Part shown: in pieces, positions 28,759 through 38,818 of the stretch
How positions within the stretch are numbered: position 1 is the first letter of the stretch
Layout: each line of letters opens with the position of its first letter
Assembly: GCA_022419385.1 (NCBI GenBank)
Contig: JAJUBI010000002.1
Coordinates: 1,054,001 to 1,118,000, forward strand
Length of the DNA: 64,000 nt
Direction: 5' to 3'
DNA from: Paraconiothyrium sp. Pb-2020
Lineage: Eukaryota; Ascomycota; Dothideomycetes; Pleosporales; Didymosphaeriaceae
Notes under the pieces: model-generated
Databases searched by the model: none
What the model was told of the DNA's origin: nothing
What the model saw: the letters and a program-made list of their open reading frames with translations, nothing else
Translations under genes and position numbers: made by a program

Positions 28759-28835
28759 GTCACGCGCATGCGGGAGCGTGTTCGGCAAGTGGGCCAACGA
28801 ACGAACGACCTTCTTCCACTTTCAGTCCGGCCAAC

Positions 28836-30207
28836 ATGTCAGGAGCCCCAACGCCCGACGGTGCCTTCTATGTCCTGGTTACTGGCGCAAATAGGTGAGC
28901 TGTTCGTAGTGAAGGTTCGAAGAATTACCAATTGACATTGTAACAGCGGTCTCGGCCTCGGAATTGGCGCCCGCCTGATTGATGAATTTCTGCAAACACG
29001 CCCGCAAGACGAATCCCTCGTACTCATCATAACAACGCGCGATCAACGCAAAGGCGACGCGACAATCGCAGCTCTAGAAGAACAGTTGCGCAAAGTATGT
29101 CGTAAGGCAGAGAAGAAGCTTCCAGGCGTATCGCAGGTACTACAACGACGCGTTCAATTGCGGCAGGAGAGGCTTGATCTCCTGAGCCTAGTCTCCGTCC
29201 AGAAGCTGGGCAAGAAATTGCGCGACACGATACCGAAGCTCGACGTAGTCATATGCAATGCGGGTATCGGCGGCTGGACAGGCATAAACTGGCCGCTGGC
29301 ATTCCGGACGATCCTCACAAGCTGGAAAACGAGCACGACGTGGCCAACTTTCAAGATCTCTGCCGTGGGATGGACTACGAAGCCACAGCTCCCGCTAGCC
29401 GCGGATGGCAGCAAGAGGGAAGAGCCACCTTTGGGTGAAGTCTTCTGCGCCAATTTCTTCGGACACTACCTGCTAGGACACTACCTTGCGCCGCTACTTG
29501 CCAGACGATCACAAACCTATAAGGCGCTTGGCAGGCTGGTCTGGACAAGCAGCCTCGAGGCGTACGAGCACACTTTCGATATGGAGGATATACAATGCCT
29601 AGGATCAACCGAGGCTTATGAGTCGTCAAAGCGGCTGACCGACCTCATGGCGATAACTTCCGTCCTCCCCGCCACCGAACCCCTCGTAAATAAATACCTC
29701 GACTACGAACAGGCCTCTGAGAAGATCACCAAACCTCGCATATACCTCTCTCACCCGGGCATTACGCACACGCCGATCATGCCACTGTTCTTCGTCCTTG
29801 ACTACGCGTGGAGGCTGGTGTGTTATATCAGCCGCTGGTTAGGTAGCCAATGGCACGTTGTGACTGTGGACAAGGGCGCCGTGGCAGCAGTCTGGCTGGC
29901 GCTGGCGAAACAGAGCACATTGGATGTGATGGAGCAGAGAGAGGGAGTGGGCAAGTGGGGCAGTGCGATCGATGTGTGGGGCAATGAGCGGGTGGAAAGG
30001 ACGGAGGTTGAGGGTTGGGGATGGGGCGGCGAGATCGGGGAGACGCCGCGGAAGTATGGGCGCAGCCCGTATGCAAAGACCCTGACACCGCAGTCGAGAG
30101 AGAAGTTTGTCAAGGAAGGTGAGCAATGCTGGGTAGAGCTGGAGAAGATGAGAGTAGACTGGGAAAAAAGATTGGACCAGGCGGGCGTGGGGGTGAGCAT
30201 GGAGTAG
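28836..30207 (+). CDS. erg27: 3-ketosteroid reductase (ergosterol pathway)
   Basis: Erg27 reduces the 3-keto group of C4-demethylated sterol intermediates with NADPH at the ER, working with Erg25 and Erg26. Exons are 28836-28894 and 28947-30207, with a 52-nt intron inside the Rossmann motif; the junction gives VTGANSGLGLGIG, the TGxxxGxG cofactor loop. The protein has 439 residues. CNAGIGGW is the NAG motif. WTSSLEAY and YESSK (in STEAYESSKRLTDL) supply the Ser-Tyr-Lys catalytic set. LSHPGITHTPIMPLFFVLDY is characteristic of the Erg27 branch of short-chain dehydrogenases. The long C-terminal part includes a hydrophobic stretch and a charged end, as in other fungal Erg27 proteins. Erg27 is the target of the hydroxyanilide fungicide fenhexamid. 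Confidence 0.9.
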
Positions 30208-32355
30208 GGAGGATTTGCGTGTCACCAGCGACAAATGGCGCGGGAGTCTACGCTTAAAAGGCGATTATTGTGACGACCGAGAACCGGGCAAGGGAATGGT
30301 ACGGCAGCGAAGCCGAGCGTACCGCCTCCCCGAGCGCTGGGTCTGTAGCAGGTTTAGTACTTGCAATGACACCTTCATCGCTGCGGGTATGTGCAGTCGG
30401 GAGGCACCGCTACGTCAAACGTTGTACAGAGGCTTCTATCATGTTTCAGTCATCTGCCGGTATGGTGGTACCGGATTCGACGCCGCCTTGTGTGCCCTTC
30501 GGTAAATCTTGCGGTCGTCGGCTGACTTGATCTCATGTACGAACGCTGCATCGAGACTGCACGGCAGTCAGAAGATTGTTCATGTTGCGACGCAAGGGGC
30601 CGTAGACCTGTTACCGTGTGCGTGTATGGAGTGCTCACACTTCTGCTTTGATCTTGGACATTCGCACCAATGCATGTACACGGGAGAACACACCCAGTCC
30701 AGTCTTAGCTTAAGCATACTGTATGCTGCAGTACCAGGCTTTGGTCAATCTATTACGTCCTGCAAATAGTACACTGGCTACTTTGCGTAAGTTGGTTTAG
30801 GTAGAGCGTGACGAAAAGATAGTGTCATAGTAACAGATTGGAAAATCGGTAACTTAACATGTCTCCCAATATGCGGTATAGAAACGGCCTTGGCCAGAAT
30901 CTGCTTATGTTTTGCAGAGTGCACACAAGTTCATCTCTGATACGATTGGAAGATGTTTCTTGGTGACAGACTCATTTTTCGCATGTAAAAACCTGTGAAT
31001 TTTCAAAGAGGATGATAGTCGTTCAGCAGCGCCATCACGAAACGATAATCGAATTTTCTCGTTATAATAGAAGAGAAGGCGTACTGCCAAGTTGATGACG
31101 ATGCTAACAGAGCTTGCTCATGTAGTTTATTGGAACATTTGGAACCAACGGGAGCGGAGGAGTTTGCCATGAGTGCCGTAGCTAGCTCGAGTCCTCTCCC
31201 CATCGCTCCCTCGAGCGTCCCAAAATTGAGTTTCTGGCCAATTCCTGTCCCGCGCGACTTCGCAACCTAGAGGCGATCGGCTTTGGGCTAGCCCTACAGG
31301 CGACGGCACGAAGAGGCAGCGTATCGGCCCGCCGGGCACCATGGTTGACGGCGCATAAGCCTACGTCTCATCACTGCTTTCTCTGATAGAATTGACACCC
31401 AACGCCAAAAGGAACGGGCATCAACGTTTCAGGGGCTCATAGTCGTCGCGATTGTGCTCGTACTGGTCGTGGCTTGGGTTGAAGTGTGACGGAGGTGATG
31501 AGCACAACTGCCCGGGGTGGAGATGCGACAATCCCAGCCAATTCACGCCATCGGGACCAATGGCCTTCTCCTCGCCTCCGCGAAAGGGGCTGCGGGCCCT
31601 GAGGAACCAACGTCGCGGGTCGCGGCTTCATCGTTCGCGTCCCGCTAGCTCCACCGCGCGCCCAATTCACGGCCAGCCCGCGGCCAGTGAACACTGGGGC
31701 CTGAGGGAGCGCCCCAGGATCTCCCGCCCTCCAGTTCCCTTGTAAGACCCATCCTCCACGCCGCATTGTCGCATTCTTTGTTGCTGCGTTGTGAGCGGTC
31801 GCAGAGCATTCTTTGTGCGGGCATCGTTGTTGAGCCGTTGCTACCACTATTGCTGCAGGAACATGGAATGCGAGCGCTGTCATTGACTTCCACCACCATC
31901 GTCTCCTCCCAGCTGGACTTTTCTGCGCCCACCTTCCATTGCACCCGCCATAGAGAGCACGATATGGAACCGAAGGACGACTCTTCCGAGCCTCTGTCCA
32001 GCGATTTCCCGCCTCACTTCGCACGCGACTCCGCTACCAACATTCGAACCACGGCACGCTGCTCGGGAGAACCTCACTCTCCCCACCCATAAACCTCTTT
32101 CAACGTCACTCCTTCACCGTCGCAGTACGCGACATACTCTAGGCTGCTCGCATTCATCATTACTCACTCCTTCTGCGCGCCGACATCAATCGCACATTAT
32201 ACAGTGCGCCAGATCAGCTCGACTGACGTAAAACCTTACTATTCTGGGACAAAGACATCCTTCAGCACAAAGGCCGCCTCCTAAAGACAAGTTATAAAAC
32301 AGTTTCACCAGCGCGCCGTACGATACCACACACTATCATTAAGACATTACGCAAT
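30208..32355. other. Intergenic, 2.1 kb
   Basis: This is the 3' flank of ERG27 and the long upstream region of the coiled-coil gene; the last 250 nt are pyrimidine-rich, like a fungal leader. The 195-codon frame at 31437-32024 (-) has skewed composition and no motif, and I take it as chance. Confidence 0.55.
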
Positions 32356-34029
32356 ATGAGTACACCAAATCGCCTACCTGGGCGTGCAAGCCTACCCCAC
32401 ACGCCTATCTCGACACTTTCTTCACGCAACCGCACCGATTCCTTCGCCGAGCCCAAGTCAGAACTTCTTCGTAATGCGCTGGACGCGAAAAGGCAAGCGC
32501 ATGTAACACCTGCTCCCACGCCTCCCGACTCTAGGCCTGCCCATACGGAAACACTGAAGAGCGCGGTATCCGATCCTTGGTTGGACAATGCGAAGAGTGA
32601 AGAAGAAACCAAGGCGACGCCAGTGCGCCGCCCGAGGCGGCCGAGCGAAGGAGCCTTGCCGCGGATGCGCACGCAACGCGAACTGCAGGCGGAAAACGAA
32701 TCTCTCAGAAAGACCCAGATGGATTTGAAGTTACGGCTCGAGGCTCTGGGTGATCAGCACAACAAGCTCCGTGATCTAAATGAGCAATATGAGGAACGGA
32801 TCAGGGAGTTAGAGCCATATGCAGCTCAAGTCGATGACTTGAGGGATGCAAACAATCAGCTCACTCTGAAAGTGCAAGACATGGAAGACGAAATGTCAGA
32901 ACTTCGTGACCAGAACAAGTTGATCTTGCAGATATCGGAAGAGACTGTGGCAGAATTAGGCCAGCGAAATGAAGCCTTGGAGGAAGCCGCAGAGCTCATT
33001 CTCGGGCTGGAAAAAAGCAAAGGTGACCTACTGGAAGAGATCGAACAATTGAAGGCACAGCCAGCAAACACCCAAAACGATGTCAGGTATAACATAGATA
33101 CTAGTGCGACCGCAAACGAGCAAAGGGAATATCCTACACGCGTGCACTCGATTGACGAGTCTCGCCCTTCAACGAGCTACAATGACTCCGATTACTACAG
33201 TATGCCTGCTTCGCCGCACGGCAAGCCAAGCCAGGAGTCAATGATATTCGTCTCCGATCGGGCGAAGAAGTTTATCGATATGAAGAAGGAGACCCAGCGA
33301 TCGACTAAGGATCTTTCTAGACGGTTATCAGACGCGTCCTTGAGGCAACAGAAGAAGAGAGAGCCTACGCCGCAAGTTCCACAGATCCCAGAAGCTTATC
33401 GACAACAGCCCATTACCTCAGGGCCAAACCGCACACCACGGCGAGTTGGATCTTTGCGAACAACATTGTCTCCCGCTTTGGCTTACGATCCTTATGGCAC
33501 TATTCAACCTGGAAGCGCGCCACAAACGCCTACCGGTGGTCTACGAGCACATTTCCAGAATGGCTTGACTTTAGACACATCGTCGCGGTCCTCTCGGCCA
33601 GACTCGCAGAGGTCAAGCGCTACAAATAGCCCTTTGAGCAATAAGAGCAAGAAGTCAACGCGTGGACTAAACATGCCAGTCGCTCCTGCACGTCACAGCA
33701 GCCGCGCCGCGCAGACCTCGTATTCTGCCGAACAGCTGAGGTCGGAATGCAAGCCTGAAGAGCGATCGGACGCAGGAAAGGAAATGACTTGGGAGGTTCC
33801 TCCTTCCGTTGTGTCTGAGGTGCCGACCACAGAATTGGACGCAAATTATCGTGGCCCTTGGTACAATCAGATAAGCTCTTGGGGCACTAACAATCCAAAT
33901 GCTGCAGGTGCCGGTGCTAGGAACGTCCATCGGTCAACATCATACACGGAAGCGAACTTCCTATTCAATCCTGCTGAGAATGAAGACGAGTTTGTTGAAA
34001 AGACGCGGTCATTTGGCCGGCGTCGGTAA
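32356..34029 (+). CDS. Coiled-coil protein, possible centrosomin-motif (Cnn_1N) type
   Basis: A single exon of 557 residues from an ATG at 32356. The first 105 residues are Ser/Thr/Pro-rich. About 110-240 is a long heptad-like coiled coil beginning RTQRELQAENESLRKTQMDL, where an Asn-Leu/Lys-Leu-Arg core resembles the centrosomin N-terminal motif 1 found in microtubule-organising-centre proteins that recruit gamma-tubulin. The remaining 300 residues are low-complexity, basic and Ser-rich, with a conserved-looking short end (YTEANFLFNPAENEDEFVEKTRSFGRRR). No membrane segment or enzyme motif is visible. Centrosomal or spindle-pole function is an inference from the short motif; a generic cytoskeletal scaffold is the alternative. 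Confidence 0.75.
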   Translation: MSTPNRLPGRASLPHTPISTLSSRNRTDSFAEPKSELLRNALDAKRQAHVTPAPTPPDSRPAHTETLKSAVSDPWLDNAKSEEETKATPVRRPRRPSEGALPRMRTQRELQAENESLRKTQMDLKLRLEALGDQHNKLRDLNEQYEERIRELEPYAAQVDDLRDANNQLTLKVQDMEDEMSELRDQNKLILQISEETVAELGQRNEALEEAAELILGLEKSKGDLLEEIEQLKAQPANTQNDVRYNIDTSATANEQREYPTRVHSIDESRPSTSYNDSDYYSMPASPHGKPSQESMIFVSDRAKKFIDMKKETQRSTKDLSRRLSDASLRQQKKREPTPQVPQIPEAYRQQPITSGPNRTPRRVGSLRTTLSPALAYDPYGTIQPGSAPQTPTGGLRAHFQNGLTLDTSSRSSRPDSQRSSATNSPLSNKSKKSTRGLNMPVAPARHSSRAAQTSYSAEQLRSECKPEERSDAGKEMTWEVPPSVVSEVPTTELDANYRGPWYNQISSWGTNNPNAAGAGARNVHRSTSYTEANFLFNPAENEDEFVEKTRSFGRRR

Positions 34030-34484
34030 AAGATGAGCTTATATGGCGGGTTCCTCTTCATTCTTCATACTCTCAATGTTTGTTTTGGCGTCTTACATGG
34101 CTGCGTGGGTTTTGGATATGGTGTTATAGGAAGAAGATACAGTCTGCAAGGACATAGGGAAAGGGATACCACTGAGACAGGCAAGGACAATTTGGTCCCG
34201 TTACATGCACACTTACTGCGCATGCTAGCTTTTCGAAATGTACAATAGTCACCAAGACATCTCCAAAATGACTGAGAGACTTGTGACCTGGTGTTGTGCC
34301 CCACTTCAACCAGGGTGACATTGCACGTGCTTCCGCGAAGTCCATGCCACATTTCACGCTGTGGCACCTCCGAGGCACCTCCGACACTGCATAACACCCC
34401 ACGTTAACCTGCGATCCACTCCCCAAGAATCTCGCTACATTTCCTTCCACTGCGCCGAGTCATGCAAGCTGACCTGCGATCACG
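34030..34484. other. Intergenic, 455 nt
   Basis: This holds the 3' end of the coiled-coil gene and the promoter of the Dsc2-like gene. I see no other feature. Confidence 0.55.
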
Positions 34485-35518
34485 ATGATTACGTCTGGCT
34501 TTACAAATGCGCCGGTGTCGCAATTCCTCGTCTTCAGCATCATCATCGGCGCGCTGGTTGCGAGCTTGACGGACGCGCGGTACTATGTCCACATACAGGT
34601 GGTGCCCCATATCTGGGAATATGGACAATTCTGGAGATTATTGACATGGCAGGTACGTCGCAGGAGTATGAGGTAGCTCGTGGTCGTCCGAGAGGGGCTT
34701 GACCATCGGGACTACTATTGGAGGATTGAGAGCTAACAACAGCTACAGATATGCTTCACGAATTCTACCGAGGTGCTCTTCGCAGCAGTCAGCCTATATA
34801 ACCTGCGAGTCATCGAGCGATTGTGGGGTAGCCGGAAATTCGCCGTACGTACCCTTTCATCTTCCCAACCCAAAGGCACCACATACTGACCGTTCGCCTG
34901 CAGTCCTTCCTCCTCGCAACCCTACCATATACCACCCTTCTTCCGCCGCTCATACTCATTTTCATACTTCGCCCGCTTACATTCGGCCACCTTAACTTCC
35001 TTCCCGCAGGCCCCACGCCCATCATCTTCGCCCTCCTTGCGAACTATTACGCCGCCATACCTTACACCTACCGCTACAAGATCGCGCCGTACTCATCCAC
35101 ACCATCCGCCACGGCATCCTCGTCGCCGAATGCTGCGCAGACAGCTACAAGCATATGGGCTAAATCCATCACGTTCACCTCAAAGGCGACAACCTACCTC
35201 CCGCCACTTCAGCTCGCGCTCTCGCAGCTTCCGGGATCATTGCTCGGTGCCGCAGTTGGATGGGCGATAGGCACGGCGTATAGGCGGGACATATTGCCGT
35301 ACGCAAGTAGCTGGCGCGTGCCGGGATGGATGGTAGGCGAGGAGAAGAAGAGGGGCTTTGAGGGGCTAAGGGCGAGGCTGGATGCCGAGCGGGAGAGGGA
35401 AGGTGCTGGCGGTGGATTGGCGACAGGGATACTGGCAGGTGAAACACAGGGTGGGCAGGCGAGGCAGAGGCGGACGTTGGGCGACATGGTTGCTGAGCAG
35501 TTTCGGGGGAGGGGATAG
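34485..35518 (+). CDS. dsc2: Rhomboid-like Dsc E3 ligase subunit 2 (Dsc2/UBAC2-like)
   Basis: Exons are 34485-34652, 34749-34844 and 34904-35518, giving 292 residues; introns are 96 and 59 nt, the first with a GCTAAC branch site, all junctions phase 0. The start [20 protein letters not shown], then [38 protein letters not shown] and [20 protein letters not shown] are the conserved membrane core of the Dsc2/DscB family, a derlin/rhomboid pseudoprotease of the Golgi Dsc ubiquitin-ligase complex. That complex activates SREBP-type sterol and hypoxia regulators in fission yeast and Aspergillus. The catalytic Ser-His of true rhomboids is not apparent. The end ([15 protein letters not shown]) lacks the UBA domain of fission yeast Dsc2. 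A plain rhomboid-family protein is the alternative. Confidence 0.8.
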
Positions 35519-35817
35519 GCTGTTAGCTAGTTGGGGGTAGCGAGAACAACAACTTAAGATGATGCAGTGGATGCAGTAGAAAGCCGAGAGATATTTGCTG
35601 TCAACGTTTCCCCGGGCCTCGTCCGACACGCCCGAAGACTGATCAAGAAAGAAAGCAGGGAAAGCCATGGAGCACCTCCTTCCATCCACTAAGCCAATAA
35701 TCAACACCACAGATTCTCCTGTCAATACGCCCACCCCACTTCCAATCAATGCACTAACAACCTACACCTCCCTCCCGTTACCCCCTTTTCAACACTGCAT
35801 TAACCCCTACCTAACAC

Positions 35818-36281
35818 TCAAGCCTTCACCTCCTTCTCCGCGTCCCGCTTATACGACCCATAAGTAGCATATCCACCCGCCGGCACCGGAACGTCTGCGT
35901 AGTCACCATACGAACCGTATCCAGCAGCGGGAGCGGGGGCGTTCTCAACAGGAGGAGCAGCGACGTTGGAGTAGGTGCCATAGGAGCCGTAACCGGTTGC
36001 TGGAGCAGGAGGATTGTCGACGGTGGAAGCGGGGATGTTGTTGTAGGAGCCTTGTGGTGGTTAGTATGCTTAAAGATTTGGGCGAAGTGTAAGGAGAGGG
36101 AGATAGGAGGGATGTGGTTTCACGTGAGGAATACGGGAGTAAGAACGAGCGAACAAAGGGCAGAGGATGAGTTGTTAAGCTCATAGGGGGGCATACCGTA
36201 GTCATCGTAGGAAGACTGAGCTACAGGTGCAGAAAGGACAGATGCCGCGAGAGTGAGGAGGGTGATGGTGTACTTCATCAT
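35818..36281 (-). CDS. Small secreted Tyr/Gly/Pro tandem-repeat protein
   Basis: Exons are 36281-36197 and 36050-35818, giving 105 residues; the 146-nt intron has donor GTATGC, a TACTAAC branch site and acceptor CAAG. I start at ATG 36281 (MMKYTITLLTLAASVLSAPV), a textbook signal peptide. The mature part is built of imperfect tandem units: two of 24 residues, YDDYGSYNNIPASTVDNPPA+PATG and YGSYGTYSNVAAPPVENAPA+PAAG, a shortened third (YGSYGDYADVPVPAGG) and a partial fourth (YATYGSYKRD). It ends AEKEVKA. One dibasic KR site lies after the last repeat. No cysteine follows the signal peptide. It could be a wall or surface protein, or a precursor of modified tyrosine peptides, since a UstYa-like gene starts 1.1 kb away in the opposite direction. 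Confidence 0.8.
35828..36050 (-). repeat. Coding tandem repeats, 24-residue unit
   Basis: Within the secreted protein, the unit YxxYGxY-x(10-14)-Pro/Ala-rich-G is repeated about three and a half times. The first Tyr cluster of unit one starts at the end of exon 1, so the intron splits the first unit. Confidence 0.7.
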
Positions 36282-36486
36282 GGGCAGTGTTGGTACTATC
36301 GAGAGAAAGTAAAAGATATCCAAAGTTTGTCTGGCTTACGAAGAGATTACTGTAGGAGAGATACGCTTGATGCAAAGGTACGGGCACACAAGGATGACAT
36401 GGTTAAGTTCTTATATCACTGACAGCGCACAGAAACTTGCTCCAAGAAAGCCCCCACCGATCACATTGCCTTGAAAATGGCCTCGT

Positions 36487-36668
36487 CTTTGCCCAGCTTC
36501 TGATACAGAAAGCGGTAGCGAAAATCTGAGCCTGTAGGGTGACCGAGCAGACAGTTACGAATCATCCTCCATACAGGACCATGCGTTTTGGCACCGTATA
36601 GATCGTTGCCCAGCCTCTATAGAGAAAATGGTAACGAAAAGCGAAGTCTGTGGTTTGCTCGCCGACAC
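36487..36668. repeat. Imperfect direct repeat, two copies of about 65 nt
   Basis: Copies at 36487-36553 and 36602-36668 share the order TTGCCCAGC-T-CT, AGAAA-GGTA-CGAAAA, TGT-GG and GAGCAGACA/GCTCGCCGACA with a few changes and small gaps. By eye they are about 70% alike. Confidence 0.5.
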
Positions 36669-37015
36669 CCAAGAAGTACCAAGACGTTCTCGGCTTCTTC
36701 CGCGAGGCAGCTGAATCTGATGTTGATAATATACGAAGTACTAGTAATGGCATTGGAAAATAATTGGTTGAAGGCGTACTTAGCTACATGCGAACGGTGA
36801 GGCATAGGGGTGGCTTGGAGCTGGCGGGATGCCACGATCGAGGAGCTTGAGTTGCTTCTTGAAGCTGGGCATGCTCGCACTCGTCCTCTATTCTTTACCA
36901 TCTTAAGTTAAGGTTGCAAGAGTAGGAGGTAACGTTTGAGGAACGATCCATATCCTGCGGCTCTGATGAAAGCCCAAGTTTCGCGGTGGACATGTTCGAA
37001 ATTGTGTGAACATGG

Positions 37016-37034
37016 TACCTACCATAGGTAGGTA
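37016..37034. repeat. Inverted repeat TACCTACC-ATA-GGTAGGTA
   Basis: A perfect 8-bp inverted repeat around ATA, 362 nt before the UstYa-like ATG. It may be an operator-like site, though TACCTA/TAGGTA runs are frequent in ascomycete DNA. Confidence 0.5.
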
Positions 37035-37395
37035 TAGGTGGATCCACGCCTTCAAAAACCCCGCTCAACGCTCCCGTGTCTGTTTGGTCAGAGCACGTCA
37101 ATACAGGAACCTTTGCGCCGTTCTTGCGTTGTCCTAGTCTAGATTCAGCCCTATGCGCCACAGCCAGTCGTGAATGGTCCAAACACGATCAGAAGAAAAG
37201 GCCCGCACGATGATGCCATGTAGCTGAGCAGACATCTCCAAATCAGTGTTTGTGATGAATCCATGATGGCTGAGCTGAGCTGAGGGGTATTGGCGAAGTA
37301 GCATTGGCACTGGTAAGAAAAATCATCGTTGGGGTTTTCAGCGTTCGTCTTGAATCTTGAGTTGCTGTTCATACTTTTCACCTACCGCATCTACG

Positions 37396-38514
37396 ATGTG
37401 GAATTGGAAGTCGAGGAAAGAGTCGGATTTTGATCCTCTCGTTTTCGAGGATGCAGATACAGAACATCTTCTTCCTTCACAATCCCGACCGTTTACACAA
37501 GGAGGTCCGTCGTGGCGCTCGTTTGTCTTGTGCATCGCGGTGACGTTGTTCGTGTCAGCATTTCTCGGGGCGTGGATCAACAATGCTACCCGTCTTGATG
37601 CGGATGCATCTAGTATACAGCATACATCGCAGTACTGTAAGTTTGTAAATCTATACCAGCAATCACTGTTTGATGCGGTTCGATCTTCGGGGTTATCATT
37701 TCAAGAAGCTTTGCTGAACCATAACAGCACCCATAATGGATGACATACCCATACACTACACCCAAGTTCGCTTTAACGGCTCCCTCCTGAAGCCAACCAT
37801 CTTCCGTCAAGATGCCAGTCCCGAAGTAGACGCAGCGTGGAAGTCCCTCGGCGTGGACTGTAAGCCTCTCTCGCACCCTCCATATCCTATGTTCTGACCT
37901 ATCAACCCAGATTCAGCAGCGCGAATCCCAGCAGACAGAGCCTCAAGATCCGGCCTCGCTCCCGACCAAGTCAAGACAAAAGAAAAGTACGGCGGCGGCT
38001 ACCCCGCACACGTCGAGGGCTTGCACCACCTCCATTGTCTCGTAAGTACTCTCTCCTGACATCGACCGACTCCACATTGACACAATGCAGAACCTCCTAC
38101 GAAAGTCACTGGCGTGGAACTTCGCATACTACCAAGCTCAAGGTCTGGGCCCTTTCTCCAACGACCCTGAGATCTTGAAGTACCACGTTAGTACGTACTC
38201 ATGGTCCTATCCCCTACATTTTCCTTTTGCCCCGAGGTCAAAGCTAACGCTGATACAAAGCACACTGTCTCGATATCCTCCGCCAACAACTCATGTGCAC
38301 GGTCGACATTGGGATTCTGGGACAGGTGTGGTATCAGCCAGAGGGCAAATCGCCAGAACCTTTCGTTGATTTCAACACGGTGCACAAGTGTAGGAACTTC
38401 CAAGACGTGAGGGCATGGGCGGAGGAGCATCAGCTGCCCCCAGCGAAGGATACGCCGGTGGACTTTTTGGAGCTACCAAAGGAGGGAGATAGGGTGTGGA
38501 CGGAGGTTCCATAA
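37396..38514 (+). CDS. UstYa-family (DUF3328) oxidase-like protein
   Basis: Five exons (37396-37636, 37728-37859, 37911-38041, 38091-38190, 38261-38514) give 285 residues. I start at the ATG at 37396 (MWNWKSRKESDFDPLVFEDA). One membrane span (SFVLCIAVTLFVSAFLGAWI) lies near residues 41-62, leaving a lumenal domain. Two copper-ligand-like motifs define the family: HHLHC at 163-167, rebuilt across the third intron, and HC at 203-204 in VTHCLDILRQQLMC, rebuilt across the fourth. The entry SPIMDDIPIHYTQVRFNGSL is also typical. UstYa proteins cyclise ribosomal peptides such as ustiloxin; others modify polyketides or other metabolites. No second UstY gene, tyrosinase or peptidase is adjacent, so the substrate is unknown. 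The divergent neighbour is a Tyr-rich repeat protein. Confidence 0.9.
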
Positions 38515-38818
38515 GGAAGTGAACTTCATAGGGTGCTCTGAATTTGGGCTGGGCAGTGGCTATATGGGTTGCCGCATTGTGTCATCATCTATATGTTGAA
38601 CCGTGTCGTTCGAATCGAGACAAGTCAACAACATGCTATTAGGGGACAACAGGCTGTCTAGAATGGTTATGATCTTCTCTCATGCCCAAAAGTCCAATGC
38701 ATACTACTCCGAGGAAACAAGAAACTAAGAACTATGCAATGCTCGAACGCTTGAAGACCAACGGGAAACAAAATGACCTTCCCGGTGAAAAGACCCATGC
38801 AATCACTCCCGTAGAGCT
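38515..38818. other. Convergent 3' region, 304 nt
   Basis: This lies between the ends of the UstYa-like and PLC-like genes. A GTTCGAATC string near 38608 resembles a tRNA B-box but no tRNA folds around it. Confidence 0.55.

Larger units (their letters stand above)
22123..28835. other. Gene-poor stretch, 6.7 kb
   Basis: No long ORF, transposase, reverse transcriptase, tRNA or terminal repeat is recognisable here. Base composition stays near that of the genes and CpA is not depleted, so it does not look RIP-mutated. The only gene I can support is the 55-residue one at 24162-24378. The last 80 nt or so are the ERG27 promoter. Confidence 0.6.
36282..37395. promoter_or_regulatory. Divergent 1.1 kb region between repeat-protein and UstYa-like genes
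   Basis: It carries both promoters. It contains an imperfect direct repeat (36487-36553 and 36602-36668) and a perfect inverted repeat at 37016-37034. No convincing ORF is present. Confidence 0.5.

Noticed and set aside
22123..28835. RIP-mutated transposon
   Set aside because: By eye the sequence is not AT-rich, and CpA dinucleotides are frequent, so the RIP signature is missing; no transposase or reverse-transcriptase motif was found.
31437..32024. 195-codon ORF on the - strand
   Set aside because: Skewed Arg/Ala/Gly composition, no motif and no splice support; it overlaps the likely promoter of the coiled-coil gene.
38570..38640. GTTCGAATC string resembling a tRNA B-box
   Set aside because: The T-stem has a mismatch and no acceptor stem or D-arm can be placed upstream.
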